Notes: generated from the sequence alone by a model not told the origin. Shown: positions 52,504-61,270, numbered from the stretch's first letter. The stretch: 62,203 nt of DNA from JAAFHZ01 sp964247085 (GCA_964247085.1 CAXTSX010000019.1:1-62203); one strand, 5' to 3'. Numbers and translations: made by a program.

Positions 52504-53529
52504 TCATGATGTTCTTAACGATAAGTCCATCAAATTAGAGAGTTTATACACAATTCTGGCTCCCACATTGCCATCCCACTCGGCATCGCCAACTTCGCAC
52601 AGATCAAAACCAATAATTTGGCGACCACTTTTGACGAGTTCTCGAAATAAGCAATAGGTTTGCTCTAGCTCTAGACCGCCCGGGACTGGGGTACCGGTGT
52701 ACGGACAGAGCTTCGGATCAAGACCATCGACATCAAAGCTAATATGTACCTGTGGCGGCAGATGGCTAATAATTTCTTGACAGATAGCTACCCAAGTTTG
52801 GCCACTATAAAGACGTTGATTGATGGCGGCATCGTAATAGGCCATAATCCGCCCCTCAGAATTATTAATAATATTGACTTCATCCTGACAAATATCTCGC
52901 AAGCCCACCTGGACGAGTTTGGTGAGTTGGGGGAGTTCGATCGCATTAAACATAATCGAAGCATGAGAATAGGTAAAACCCTCGTAGGCATCACGCAAGT
53001 CAGCATGGGCATCGATGTGCAAAATACCAAAATCTGGGTATTTGCTGGCTAAGGCACGAAAATATCCCAAAGGTGAACTGTGGTCGCCACCAATCACTGC
53101 GACTCGTTTACCAGCTTGCATAGCTTGTAAACATTGTGTTTCTAACCACTGATTGACTTGTTCGCCAGCTTGGTTAATTTCAGCGACGATTTCGGTTAAT
53201 TCTGGTGTTAGTGTTTGGCCTTTTTCTAGAGCAGTGATAATGAGGGCGGCTTGACTACGATAATAGCGATTTTTCTCCAGCAGTTCCTGTGAAATTTCTG
53301 GCATGAAAATGCCTTGTCGCCAACCGTCGGGATGGTCGAAGTCAAACAAATCTAATTGGGGTGAGGCGTTGAGGATTTGTTGGGGAGCGTTGGCGGTACC
53401 GGCTCCGTAGGAAACGGTGACTTCCCAAGGTACGGGAATGACAATTAGTTGGGCGGAATCGTAGTCGAAGGGGAGGCCGTAGAGGTTGCCGTTGGCGGTG
53501 GCTACGCCACTGGGGTTGTAATCGGTCAT
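52504..53529 (-). CDS. speB: Agmatinase
   Basis: 341 residues, ureohydrolase family. VAVIGGDHSSPLG, GILHIDAHADLRDAYEG and HISFDVDGLDPKLCPYTGTPVPGG carry the dinuclear manganese ligands. It releases putrescine and urea from agmatine in polyamine synthesis; the family also includes guanidine-acting relatives in cyanobacteria, so substrate is not certain. It is monocistronic. Confidence 0.85.
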   Translation of the reverse strand: MTDYNPSGVATANGNLYGLPFDYDSAQLIVIPVPWEVTVSYGAGTANAPQQILNASPQLDLFDFDHPDGWRQGIFMPEISQELLEKNRYYRSQAALIITALEKGQTLTPELTEIVAEINQAGEQVNQWLETQCLQAMQAGKRVAVIGGDHSSPLGYFRALASKYPDFGILHIDAHADLRDAYEGFTYSHASIMFNAIELPQLTKLVQVGLRDICQDEVNIINNSEGRIMAYYDAAINQRLYSGQTWVAICQEIISHLPPQVHISFDVDGLDPKLCPYTGTPVPGGLELEQTYCLFRELVKSGRQIIGFDLCEVGDAEWDGNVGARIVYKLSNLMDLSLRTS

Positions 53530-53726
53530 GATTAGGCAGCTCTGTAAATATCTCAGTTAGTTATTATTTTACCGAAAAATGTTGTGGGCGTTGAGGTTTG
53601 GGTTCTTTCCCATTAGCTTGGTTATGTGTCGATCGATTGCTTAAACTATAGATTTTTACTTTTGGTACTAGTGTATTGATGTGCTTAGGGCATAATAGAT
53701 GTGAGACTTTTTGGAGAAGATCACTC

Positions 53727-54317
53727 ATGGTGCAAACCCCAATTAAGCAAATTACCCTGGAAGAATTCTTAGCATTGCCGGATACCAAGCCAGCTAGCGA
53801 GTATATCGATGGTCAAATTATCCAGAAGCCCATGCCCCAAGGTCATCACAGCATTATTCAGTTAAAAATGGGTGTTAAGTTGGATGCAGCTCTGGCTTCA
53901 CAAGGTATTGCTGAATCTTTTACCGGGCTACGTTGTACTTTTGGCGGTCGCGCACTCGTGCCGGATCTATCGGTATTTGAAAGCTCTAGATTTCCCACTG
54001 ATACTGAAGGGAAAATCGAAAATGTTTTTTTGATTGCCCCAGATTGGACAATTGAGATACTTTCGCCTGGTCAAAGTGCCACCAAAGTCTTGAAAAATGT
54101 TAACCACTGCTTAGATTATGGAACCCAAATGGGGTGGTTAATTGATCCTGAATCTGAATCCATCACTATCAGTCGTGCTAGTCATAATATTCTGATTATT
54201 GATGAACTGAGTGCCGTTTTGCCAGTACCAGATTTTGCTCAGTCTATTCAGCTAACCGTCGCTGATATCTTTGGCTGGCTAAAGAAAAGCAAAAGACCAG
54301 CACTTAATCAGCCTTAA
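53727..54317 (+). CDS. Uma2 family putative endonuclease
   Basis: 197 residues from the ATG at 53727 (MVQTPIKQITLEEFLALPD), with GGAGA 10 bp upstream. LPDTKPASEYIDGQIIQKPM, ALVPDLSVFESS (PD), WTIEILSPGQSATKVL (acidic residue and lysine) are intact. It is the closest paralogue of the Uma2 gene at 25019. It stands alone before the hydrolase gene. Confidence 0.85.
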   Translation: MVQTPIKQITLEEFLALPDTKPASEYIDGQIIQKPMPQGHHSIIQLKMGVKLDAALASQGIAESFTGLRCTFGGRALVPDLSVFESSRFPTDTEGKIENVFLIAPDWTIEILSPGQSATKVLKNVNHCLDYGTQMGWLIDPESESITISRASHNILIIDELSAVLPVPDFAQSIQLTVADIFGWLKKSKRPALNQP

Positions 54318-54345
54318 AATAGAACTAAACTTTTTACAACACTCC

Positions 54346-55218
54346 ATGCTCTCTACTGCTCCTTCTCCCTACCAATGGACATGGCAAAATCAACCGCTCC
54401 AAGTCGCTTACTCCATGGGCGGTCAGGGAAAATCGGTACTGCTCCTACCCGCTTTTAGTACCGTCTGCAGCCGGGAAGAAGTCGCCGAAATCGCCACCGC
54501 TTTAGCCCCAGAATTCCGGGTGACTACCGTGGATTTCCCTGGCTTTGGGGACTCCGATAGGTCTCGTCTGCAGTACAACCCAGAACTCTACCAACAATTT
54601 CTCACCGACTTTATCCGAGATATTGTTCTCAAACCCCTAACCATCGTAGCCACCGGCCACACCGCTGGCTATGTAATGAAATTAGCCCAGCAGCAACCGG
54701 ATCTGTTTGAGCAGATTATTTTGGTGGCTCCGACCTGGCGCGGTCCACTCCCCACCATGATGAAAGGTCAAAAACCCTGGTTCAAATTCTTGCGAGAATT
54801 AGTGCGATCGCCTCTCCTCGGCCAAGCCCTATATCAGGTCAATACCACCCCCGGCTTTCTGCAAATGATGTATCAGCGGCATGTTTACGCCACTGCGGCC
54901 AGTATTACTCCGGCCTTAATTGACCACAAACGACAGATTACCCAGCAAGCTGGTGCCCGGTTTGCCCCGGCGGCTTTCGTCACGGGTGGCTTGGATCCGG
55001 TCAATGACCGGGAAACCTTTCAGTCTTTCTTTCAGCAGCTCTCTGTACCAATTTTGCTGATCATCGGTGCCGACTGTCCACCCAAATCTAAAGCCGAGAT
55101 GGAATCGATCGCGCTCTTGCCAGGAGTCACCACTGTCACATTACCAGGCACTTTGGGGATGCATGAAGAATACGCTCCCCAGGTAGCGATCGAGATCCAA
55201 AAAGTGCTACAACCATGA
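54346..55218 (+). CDS. Alpha/beta hydrolase with threonine at the nucleophile elbow
   Basis: 290 residues, alpha/beta hydrolase fold. The N-terminus has VAYSMGGQGKSVLLLP with the oxyanion region. The elbow reads VATGHTAGYVMKLAQ, so the expected GxSxG serine is a threonine (GHTAG). A late aspartate in GGLDPVND and a histidine in LGMHEEYAP complete a possible triad. The gene overlaps nnrDE by 4 bp (ATGA), so the pair is coupled. Substrate unknown. Confidence 0.75.
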   Translation: MLSTAPSPYQWTWQNQPLQVAYSMGGQGKSVLLLPAFSTVCSREEVAEIATALAPEFRVTTVDFPGFGDSDRSRLQYNPELYQQFLTDFIRDIVLKPLTIVATGHTAGYVMKLAQQQPDLFEQIILVAPTWRGPLPTMMKGQKPWFKFLRELVRSPLLGQALYQVNTTPGFLQMMYQRHVYATAASITPALIDHKRQITQQAGARFAPAAFVTGGLDPVNDRETFQSFFQQLSVPILLIIGADCPPKSKAEMESIALLPGVTTVTLPGTLGMHEEYAPQVAIEIQKVLQP

Positions 55219-56735
55219 GCGAGCCAATTGTCACGATTGCTCAAATGCAGGCGATCGAAGCACGGATGTTTGCAGCTGGAATGCCCGTAGCTGCGCTGAT
55301 GGAAAAGGTGGGTGGCTTAATCCATCGGCGCTTTCAGCAGCTATTTCCCCTAACTAGTTACCCGCGAGTAGGGGTGGTATTTGGGTCTGGCCATAATGGT
55401 GGTGATGCCTTGGTGGTAGCCAGAGAAATACATCTGTGCGGCTACCAAATGCTGCTGTACAGTCCCAGTCATCAGTTTAAGGCTTTAACCGCTCAACACC
55501 ATCAATACCTCACTCATTTGGGGATAGCCCAAGTTCATACTGTAGCTGAGTTACAAACTTGTGATGTCATTTTGGATGGCCTGTTTGGCTTTGGGCTGGA
55601 TCGATCGCTTAGCATCGAATTAGTTGCTATAGTTACCGCCATCAACCAACTGAACCTGCCGATCGTCAGTATTGACTTGCCCTCGGGCATTCATGCTGAT
55701 ACAGGGGAAATATTAGGTGCCGCGATTGTTGCTAGGCACACTTTGTGTTTAGGTTTGTGGAAAAGGGCTTTTGCCCAGGAATCAGCCCTAGCCTACCTTG
55801 TACAGGCCGAATTACTAGATTTTGATATCCCCCTGACTGATATCCAAGCTGTATTGGGTATATCGCCACCGCTACAAATGATGACCAAAGCGACTGCCGA
55901 TCGATATTTGCCCCACTACCGTCCGCTGGTGACCCATAAATATCAGCAGGGGCATTTGTTATTAGTCGTCGGATCTGAAAAATACGCTGGTGCAGCAATT
56001 CTAGCCGGGTTGGGTGCTAGAGCCAGTGGGGTGGGACTCTTATCGATCGCTGTTCCCAACTCTCTCAAATTAGCAGTACTAAACCATTTACCTGATGCGA
56101 TTATCATCGGTTGTCCAGAAACAGCACAAGGGGCGATTGCCCAGTTGCCGGATCTAGATTGGTCTAAGTTTACAGCGATTGCGGTCGGTTGTGGCCTTAC
56201 GACCGAACCAGTAGAAATTATTAAATTATTACTAACTAAAGACTTGCCCTTGATACTGGATGCCGACGCTTTAAATATCCTGGCACAATTGCCAGCAAAT
56301 AGCTGGCAGTGCCGCTCAGCTACCACGATTATCACACCGCACGGTGGTGAATGGCGACGACTGTTTCCTGATATGACTGACACTGATCAGATCGATCGCA
56401 TAACAACAGTTATAGAAAAAGCCGCTCAAAATAAATTAATCGTCCTCAGCAAAGGTGCTAGAACGATTATCTCTGATGGTGATGAAACGTGGGTCATCAA
56501 TAATGGTACTCCAGCACTAGCGAGAGGCGGTAGTGGTGATGTATTAACTGGAGTGCTGGGCGGTGTAGTTGCCACCTCACACTCCAACAATGAATCAGCA
56601 CATTTCTTAAGAATAGTTGCCAGTGCTAACTGGTGGCACGCCCAGGCGGGTAGCCTTGCTGCTCAGAACCGAGGTGTAGCTGGAGTAGATGCCTTTCATC
56701 TCAATCAGTACTTAACCAAGGTTATCGTTGACTAA
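55215..56735 (+). CDS. Bifunctional NAD(P)H-hydrate epimerase/dehydratase
   Basis: 506 residues. An N-terminal YjeF_N epimerase domain (GVVFGSGHNGGDALVVAREIHL and SIDLPSGIHADTG) is followed by a ribokinase-like C-terminal dehydratase domain (LLVVGSEKYAGAAILAGLGA, AVGCGLTTEP, ITPHGGEWRRLF, ARGGSGDVLTGVLGG). It repairs hydrated nicotinamide coenzymes. Its stop overlaps by 4 bp the stop of the GlsB-like gene on the other strand. Symbols used elsewhere are nnrE/nnrD. Confidence 0.93.
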   Translation: MSEPIVTIAQMQAIEARMFAAGMPVAALMEKVGGLIHRRFQQLFPLTSYPRVGVVFGSGHNGGDALVVAREIHLCGYQMLLYSPSHQFKALTAQHHQYLTHLGIAQVHTVAELQTCDVILDGLFGFGLDRSLSIELVAIVTAINQLNLPIVSIDLPSGIHADTGEILGAAIVARHTLCLGLWKRAFAQESALAYLVQAELLDFDIPLTDIQAVLGISPPLQMMTKATADRYLPHYRPLVTHKYQQGHLLLVVGSEKYAGAAILAGLGARASGVGLLSIAVPNSLKLAVLNHLPDAIIIGCPETAQGAIAQLPDLDWSKFTAIAVGCGLTTEPVEIIKLLLTKDLPLILDADALNILAQLPANSWQCRSATTIITPHGGEWRRLFPDMTDTDQIDRITTVIEKAAQNKLIVLSKGARTIISDGDETWVINNGTPALARGGSGDVLTGVLGGVVATSHSNNESAHFLRIVASANWWHAQAGSLAAQNRGVAGVDAFHLNQYLTKVIVD

Positions 56736-57016
56736 TTATCAGTACGACCGGTTAACATTCCCCAAAGGAAAACTGCCACAATGGCACCAAGCACAGCGAC
56801 GACCAAACTAACAGGATCAAAACTTTTGCTAGCAACAAGATTTAACTTACCATTGCTAATGAAGTTGTGAGCGATACCACCAATAAAAGCACCAACAATA
56901 CCAAGCATCGCCGTTGAGAAGAAACCACCGCCCTGACGACCAGGTACGATTAATTTAGCAATTGCACCGGCAATTACTCCAAATATTATCCAAGCAATAA
57001 TTGTAATAGGATTCAT
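56732..57016 (-). CDS. GlsB/YeaQ/YmgE family membrane protein
   Basis: 94 residues with three transmembrane segments (IIAWIIFGVIAGAIAKLIV, TAMLGIVGAFIGGIAHNF, LVVAVLGAIVAVFLWGML). VIAGAIAKLIVPGRQGGG is the signature of the transglycosylase-associated/GlsB stress family. Function is not settled. It converges on nnrDE with a 4-bp overlap. Confidence 0.85.
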   Translation of the reverse strand: MNPITIIAWIIFGVIAGAIAKLIVPGRQGGGFFSTAMLGIVGAFIGGIAHNFISNGKLNLVASKSFDPVSLVVAVLGAIVAVFLWGMLTGRTDN

Positions 57017-57193
57017 GTTTACAACTCTACATATTCATAAATTGGAATGCAGTTTCACCATAGCAAACTATGGTGAAAAGTGTGTATTTTATGTAAACAA
57101 TTATCACAAAATCCGTGGGTTGTTGAAAGGCATTGCCTATCTGGCAAGACTTTTGGCCAATTACAAAATTTTTATAAACTAAAGATTATTATC

Positions 57194-58777
57194 ATGGCAA
57201 TCTCGATTGACTTTGGCACTAGTAACACTGTAATTGCCCGTTGGAATGCGGCCACTCAACAAGCGGAAACCATTAGTTTACCGGGCTTGTCCATTGTTGA
57301 TGCGCTGAATCCACCACTGATTCCTAGTTTGGTCTATGTCAATAATGCGGCCACTATAGATTTAACTATTGGTCAGGCTGTGCGCGATCGAGGTTTGGAT
57401 ATTGCCAGCGATTTGCGCTCTTTTGCTGGATTCAAACGGGGTATTGGCGCAGAGATTCAAGGATTTCTGCCGGAATTAGATGGTTGCCAAATCACCTTTG
57501 AACAGGTCGGTGAATGGTTTCTCACTCAAGTATTACAGTCTATAGCACTGAGTAATGAATCGACCGAATCGTTAGTAGTGACTGTGCCTGTCGATAGTTT
57601 TGATACCTACCGCAGTTGGCTAAACCGAGTCTGCGCTCAGCTGGCGATCGAACAAATATCGCTATTAGATGAATCCACAGCAGCGGCGCTGGGTTATGGC
57701 TTAGATCGTGGCTTGATTTTAGTTTTAGATTGTGGCGGCGGAACGATCGATCTATCCCTGGTGCAACTGGTCGCCAACCCTAGCCAAAAATTAGGTTTTT
57801 TAATTAAATTTGGCAACCAAGTTTTAGATAAATCTGCCCAAAAACCGCAACTGGCCAAGGTATTAGCCAAAGCTGGCCAAAACTTAGGGGGCACCGATAT
57901 CGATCGCTGGATTGCCGAATATTTAGCCGCCCAGCAGGATTTACGAGTAACATCCCTCATTATGCGGCTGGCTGAAAAGCTCAAAATTCAGCTGTCCGTA
58001 AGCACCACCGCCACCGAAGTATTTTTTGATGATCAAGCCTTTGAAACCTACGAATTTCAGCTCACCCGCTCTGAACTAGAACAGATTTTGACCGACAAAG
58101 GGTTATTTTCTCAGTTGGATGACCTGCTAAAATCAATTAATCAACAGATCGATCGACAAACAATTACTTTCAGTGCCATTGATGCTGTCTTGCTAGTTGG
58201 CGGCACGGCTCAAATGCCTGCGATCCAATCTTGGATCAGTCAACATTTTGAGCCGAGTAAAATTAAGCAATTCAAGCCCTTTGAAGCGATCGCCCATGGC
58301 GCTTTACAAATTACTCAGGGCTTAGAAGTCACTGATTTTCTTTATCATAGTTATGGCATTCGCTATTGGGATCGTCGTCAAAATCGTCACAACTGGCACC
58401 GCATTATTAATGCGGGTCAGCCTTACCCGATGGAAAAACCAGTTGAGTTAATGCTGGGTGCGTCCCAAGCTAACCAACCCAGTATTGAGCTAATTATTGG
58501 TGAACTGGGTACTGAAACCGGCGGCACCGAAATTTATTTTGATGGCGATCGATTAATCACCAGGAATTTAGCGGCTGGGGTGTCGGCGGTGCGCCCATTA
58601 AATGAAACAACTGCCGGTAAAAATATTGCGAAGTTGGAGCCGCTGGGTTTTCCGGGGAGCGATCGGATTCGAGTACGGTTGATGGTTGACCAAAAACGCT
58701 GTTTACGTTTGACTGTCTACGATTTATTGACTAGCCAAAATCTTTTAGAAGACATGGTGGTTGCCGAACTCAGTTAG
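57194..58777 (+). CDS. Hsp70 family protein
   Basis: 527 residues from the ATG at 57194 (MAISIDFGTSNTVIARWN). Phosphate-1 DFGTSNT, TVPVDSFDTYR, LLDESTAAALGYGL and LVLDCGGGTIDLSL (phosphate 2), and VLLVGGTAQMPAIQSWI show an actin-like ATPase domain. The substrate domain is divergent and shorter than in DnaK, so this is a cyanobacterial Hsp70-like protein, not canonical DnaK. It may be a specialised chaperone. The longer reading from 57080 is not credible. Confidence 0.85.
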   Translation: MAISIDFGTSNTVIARWNAATQQAETISLPGLSIVDALNPPLIPSLVYVNNAATIDLTIGQAVRDRGLDIASDLRSFAGFKRGIGAEIQGFLPELDGCQITFEQVGEWFLTQVLQSIALSNESTESLVVTVPVDSFDTYRSWLNRVCAQLAIEQISLLDESTAAALGYGLDRGLILVLDCGGGTIDLSLVQLVANPSQKLGFLIKFGNQVLDKSAQKPQLAKVLAKAGQNLGGTDIDRWIAEYLAAQQDLRVTSLIMRLAEKLKIQLSVSTTATEVFFDDQAFETYEFQLTRSELEQILTDKGLFSQLDDLLKSINQQIDRQTITFSAIDAVLLVGGTAQMPAIQSWISQHFEPSKIKQFKPFEAIAHGALQITQGLEVTDFLYHSYGIRYWDRRQNRHNWHRIINAGQPYPMEKPVELMLGASQANQPSIELIIGELGTETGGTEIYFDGDRLITRNLAAGVSAVRPLNETTAGKNIAKLEPLGFPGSDRIRVRLMVDQKRCLRLTVYDLLTSQNLLEDMVVAELS

Positions 58778-58788
58778 ATTAGTGGTTC

Positions 58789-58806
58789 ACCCCACAGACA
58801 TGGGGT
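58789..58806 (+). terminator. Weak hairpin after the Hsp70-like gene
   Basis: ACCCCA and TGGGGT pair around CAGACA; no T run follows, so it is a weak or absent terminator. Confidence 0.35.
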
Positions 58807-59115
58807 AATTTAACTATTACTACCAGGGGACTATTTTGCTGGGGCAAAAAGCAGGACGGCAAATAAATCTTCTGGCTCTGTCTCTTCATAGTCTTCTTGA
58901 ATTTTAGAATGGGCTATCCTGTAACTGAGCAACTCTAGGATCTCACTTGTAACAGTATGTTACCCAGATAAATTCTGGATATTCACCTCAAATGGTTGTA
59001 TTATCCGGAAAGTTTCTATATAGTGACCCTACTAGAATATGTTATGCAGAAAATTTCCGCATAGTTACTAGTTAGCTTGCTTAGATTATTGGTTGAGACG
59101 GTATGCAAAGTTGAC
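58807..59115. other. Spacer with a possible gene fragment
   Basis: On the minus strand, 58959 to 58831 is an open frame of 42 residues without a start. It encodes SEILELLSYRIAHSKIQED and ends LFAVLLFAPAK. It could be the 3' end of a lost gene; the family is not recognised. The rest of this 309-bp stretch holds nothing I can support, and it contains no modC. Confidence 0.3.
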
Positions 59116-59769
59116 TTAGATTTTCCGAGAGTTGACCACAATAATTCCCACTAAAGAAATAAAGACAACGATAATCGTCCAGAACCATCCTTCCTGAATT
59201 GCACCTGCCTCAACTGCAAAATAAACTGCCATTGGCATTGTTTGCGTCTGCCCTGGGATATTTCCTGCCAGCATTAATGTCGCGCCAAACTCGCCTAATG
59301 CACGAGCAAACGTCAGTACTGTACCCGCTAGAATTCCAGAAAGTGCTAGGGGTAAAGCCATATACCAAAATACTTCTATTTCTGATGATCCATCTAGTCT
59401 TGCAGCATCCAAAAGCAACGAGTCGATCTGCTCAAAGGCTCCTAATGCCGAGCGATACATCAATGGAAATGACACGATAACGGCGGCTAAAACGGCGGCA
59501 TACCACGTAAACACTACGCTCAAATGCCATTGGGTTAAGATCTGTCCTAAAATCCCATTTTTGCCCAGCAAAATTAGTAGCATGAAACCGACAACGGTCG
59601 GCGGTAATACTAGAGGCGCGATCAGAATTCCCTCAATGAGCGATCGCGCTTTCCCACGATAGCCATACATTTTATAAGCAACAGCGGTTCCCAGTCCAAA
59701 GGTAATGGCAGTTGCCAGCAGCGATACTCTCAGCGAAACCCAGAGCGGGGATAGATCGGGAATTAACAT
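59116..59769 (-). CDS. modB: Molybdate ABC transporter permease ModB
   Basis: 217 residues, about five transmembrane segments. LRVSLLATAITFGLGTAVAY, GILIAPLVLPPTVVGFMLLILLG and the cytoplasmic loop of the permease family (DAARLDGSSEIEVFWYMALPLALSGILAG) are as in ModB. It lies 4 bp after modA. In many cyanobacteria modB is fused to modC; here it ends NSRKI and no ModC ATPase follows in the 338 bp before the next gene. Confidence 0.88.
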   Translation of the reverse strand: MLIPDLSPLWVSLRVSLLATAITFGLGTAVAYKMYGYRGKARSLIEGILIAPLVLPPTVVGFMLLILLGKNGILGQILTQWHLSVVFTWYAAVLAAVIVSFPLMYRSALGAFEQIDSLLLDAARLDGSSEIEVFWYMALPLALSGILAGTVLTFARALGEFGATLMLAGNIPGQTQTMPMAVYFAVEAGAIQEGWFWTIIVVFISLVGIIVVNSRKI

Positions 59770-59773
59770 TTAA

Positions 59774-60625
59774 TCAAGGCTGGACAATCCCAAACCCATA
59801 CTTTTTAAATACTGCTTTCGCGGTATCACTTTGCAGTAATTCGACATATCGTTTAGATGCCTCGATCGATTTACTCGACTTCAAAACCGCGATCGGATAG
59901 CGAATGGGAGAATGCTGCTTTTCCTCAGCGGTGGCCGCAACGGTGACTTTATCTGAACCTTGAGCATCAGTCGCATAGACAATGCCTGCATCCACATCGC
60001 CTGTTTCTACCGCCGTCATCACAGATTTGACATTACTGCCCAATACAAATTTAGATCTCACCCGATCCAAGATGCCAAGATTCTGCAAAACCTCTGTGGC
60101 GTATTGTCCTGCTGGAACGCTACGAGGTTCCCCGATCGAGATTCGCTTAACTTCTGGCTGAACGAGTTGCTGAAAGCCAGTCAAAGATACCAAAGTTTGC
60201 TTGGGAGTGATCAGAACCAACTGATTTGTCAATAAGTCCTTTGTTGTTGCTGATGCCAGCAACCCTTTTTCTTGTAAAGCTTTCATCTGCTTAGTCGCCG
60301 CCGAAATAAAGATGTCAGCGGGCGCGCCCTGTTCAATTTGTTGTTGCAGGGCACCGGAGGCGGCGAAGTTGTAGTTAATGGTCTGGCTAGGGTTTGCCTG
60401 ACCATAAAGTGGCGTGATTTCCTGTAAAGGTTTCTGGAGACTGGCGGCAGCGGCGATCAAGAGCGTCGAGGTTGGGGCAGGAGACTGAGCCGTTGTTGGC
60501 TGATTCGACTGGGGGGCAGGCGCGAGTTGAGTGCAGGCAACCAATACCGTTACCAAGAAGCCCAATAGCCCGACTCGCCAATACTTTGGATGCATACGGA
60601 TAAATTTTTGGATAATTCTAATCAT
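59774..60625 (-). CDS. modA: Molybdate-binding lipoprotein ModA
   Basis: About 283 residues. A lipoprotein signal with lipobox LVACTQ precedes LLIAAAASLQKPLQEI, NYNFAASGALQQQIEQGAPADIFISAA and GDVDAGIVYATDA, which bind molybdate. I start it at ATG 60625 (MIRIIQKFIRMHPKYWRV). A longer TTG reading (60652) would overlap the putative operator; ATG 60595 is another option. It is divergent from the TOBE-domain regulator and followed 4 bp later by modB. Confidence 0.9.
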   Translation of the reverse strand: MIRIIQKFIRMHPKYWRVGLLGFLVTVLVACTQLAPAPQSNQPTTAQSPAPTSTLLIAAAASLQKPLQEITPLYGQANPSQTINYNFAASGALQQQIEQGAPADIFISAATKQMKALQEKGLLASATTKDLLTNQLVLITPKQTLVSLTGFQQLVQPEVKRISIGEPRSVPAGQYATEVLQNLGILDRVRSKFVLGSNVKSVMTAVETGDVDAGIVYATDAQGSDKVTVAATAEEKQHSPIRYPIAVLKSSKSIEASKRYVELLQSDTAKAVFKKYGFGIVQP

Positions 60626-60635
60626 CTTGAATAAA

Positions 60636-60674
60636 TACCAACTTTCTGTCAAGATATTACCAACTTAATTGGTA
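60636..60674. promoter_or_regulatory. Candidate operator of the RHH-TOBE regulator
   Basis: TACCAACTT occurs at 60636-60644 and again at 60658-60666, exactly 22 bp apart. TTGGTA at 60669-60674 forms a palindrome with TACCAA at 60658-60663 (TACCAA-CTTAA-TTGGTA). The site sits between modA and the regulator gene, and repeat arrays spaced by two helical turns suit ribbon-helix-helix proteins. Confidence 0.5.
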
Positions 60675-60681
60675 GATAATT

Positions 60682-61098
60682 ATGCCGCGTAAAGATCAAG
60701 GGTGGGTCACGTTTCAATTACCCGAAGCCGAGCGACAGCTTCTTGAGTGCTTCTGTGAACAAACGCAGCGGTCAAAAACGGACGTTCTACGTGAGTTGGT
60801 GAGGACGTTGGATCGAGAAACACCTGACCTCAGCTTGCCGTCATCGACTCCCAAAAAACAACTACGCGACTTGGAAATCCATGCGATGCGGGTGAGTGCC
60901 CGGAATGTTTTCCCCGCGATCGTGAAACAGGTACGATTAGGCAGCGTCAATGCGGAGATTCTGCTTGAAATCGCCCCAAATGTTGAAGCTGTATCTGTTA
61001 TTACTCGTTCCTCAGCCGAGGTGCTACAACTCGAAGAGGGGCGGCAAGCCTATGCCATGATCAAATCCAGTGATGTGATGGTAGCTGTAGATGATTAG
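60682..61098 (+). CDS. Ribbon-helix-helix/TOBE molybdate-responsive regulator
   Basis: 138 residues. The first 45 (GWVTFQLPEAERQLLECF then RSKTDVLRELVRTLDRET) look like a ribbon-helix-helix DNA-binding domain. The last 70 (MRVSARNVFPAIVKQVRLGSVNAEI, AVSVITRSSAEVLQLEEG and AMIKSSDVMVAV) form a TOBE (molbindin) domain that binds molybdate. The architecture and divergence from modA suggest an autogenous molybdate sensor that controls modAB. It is followed at 44 bp by an attC-like site. Confidence 0.85.
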   Translation: MPRKDQGWVTFQLPEAERQLLECFCEQTQRSKTDVLRELVRTLDRETPDLSLPSSTPKKQLRDLEIHAMRVSARNVFPAIVKQVRLGSVNAEILLEIAPNVEAVSVITRSSAEVLQLEEGRQAYAMIKSSDVMVAVDD

Positions 61099-61141
61099 AA
61101 AAAAGTAGCCTATCTTTCTGAATCGTCTGAGCAAAAGCGCA

Positions 61142-61227
61142 AGCTAACAACCGTGTTGGAGCGGATTTACTCAAATCTCTAGTGAGTTGCAAAGTTCTCT
61201 GTCAACCGCTCAACACGAACGTTAGAC
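61142..61227 (+). other. attC-like integron recombination site (59-base element)
   Basis: R'' AGCTAAC (61142-61148), a 5-nt spacer, L'' TGTTGGAG (61154-61161), a variable loop, L' CTCAACA (61209-61215), a 5-nt spacer CGAAC and R' GTTAGAC (61221-61227) are laid out as in attC. L'' and L' pair apart from one extra G, the extrahelical base that sets polarity. R' matches GTTRRRY exactly; R'' differs from RYYYAAC at one base. No integrase gene is in the window, so this may be a lone remnant. Confidence 0.7.
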
Positions 61228-61270
61228 AGCAACGTTGTCCAGCACAAATAAAAATGGCGATCTACATCAA

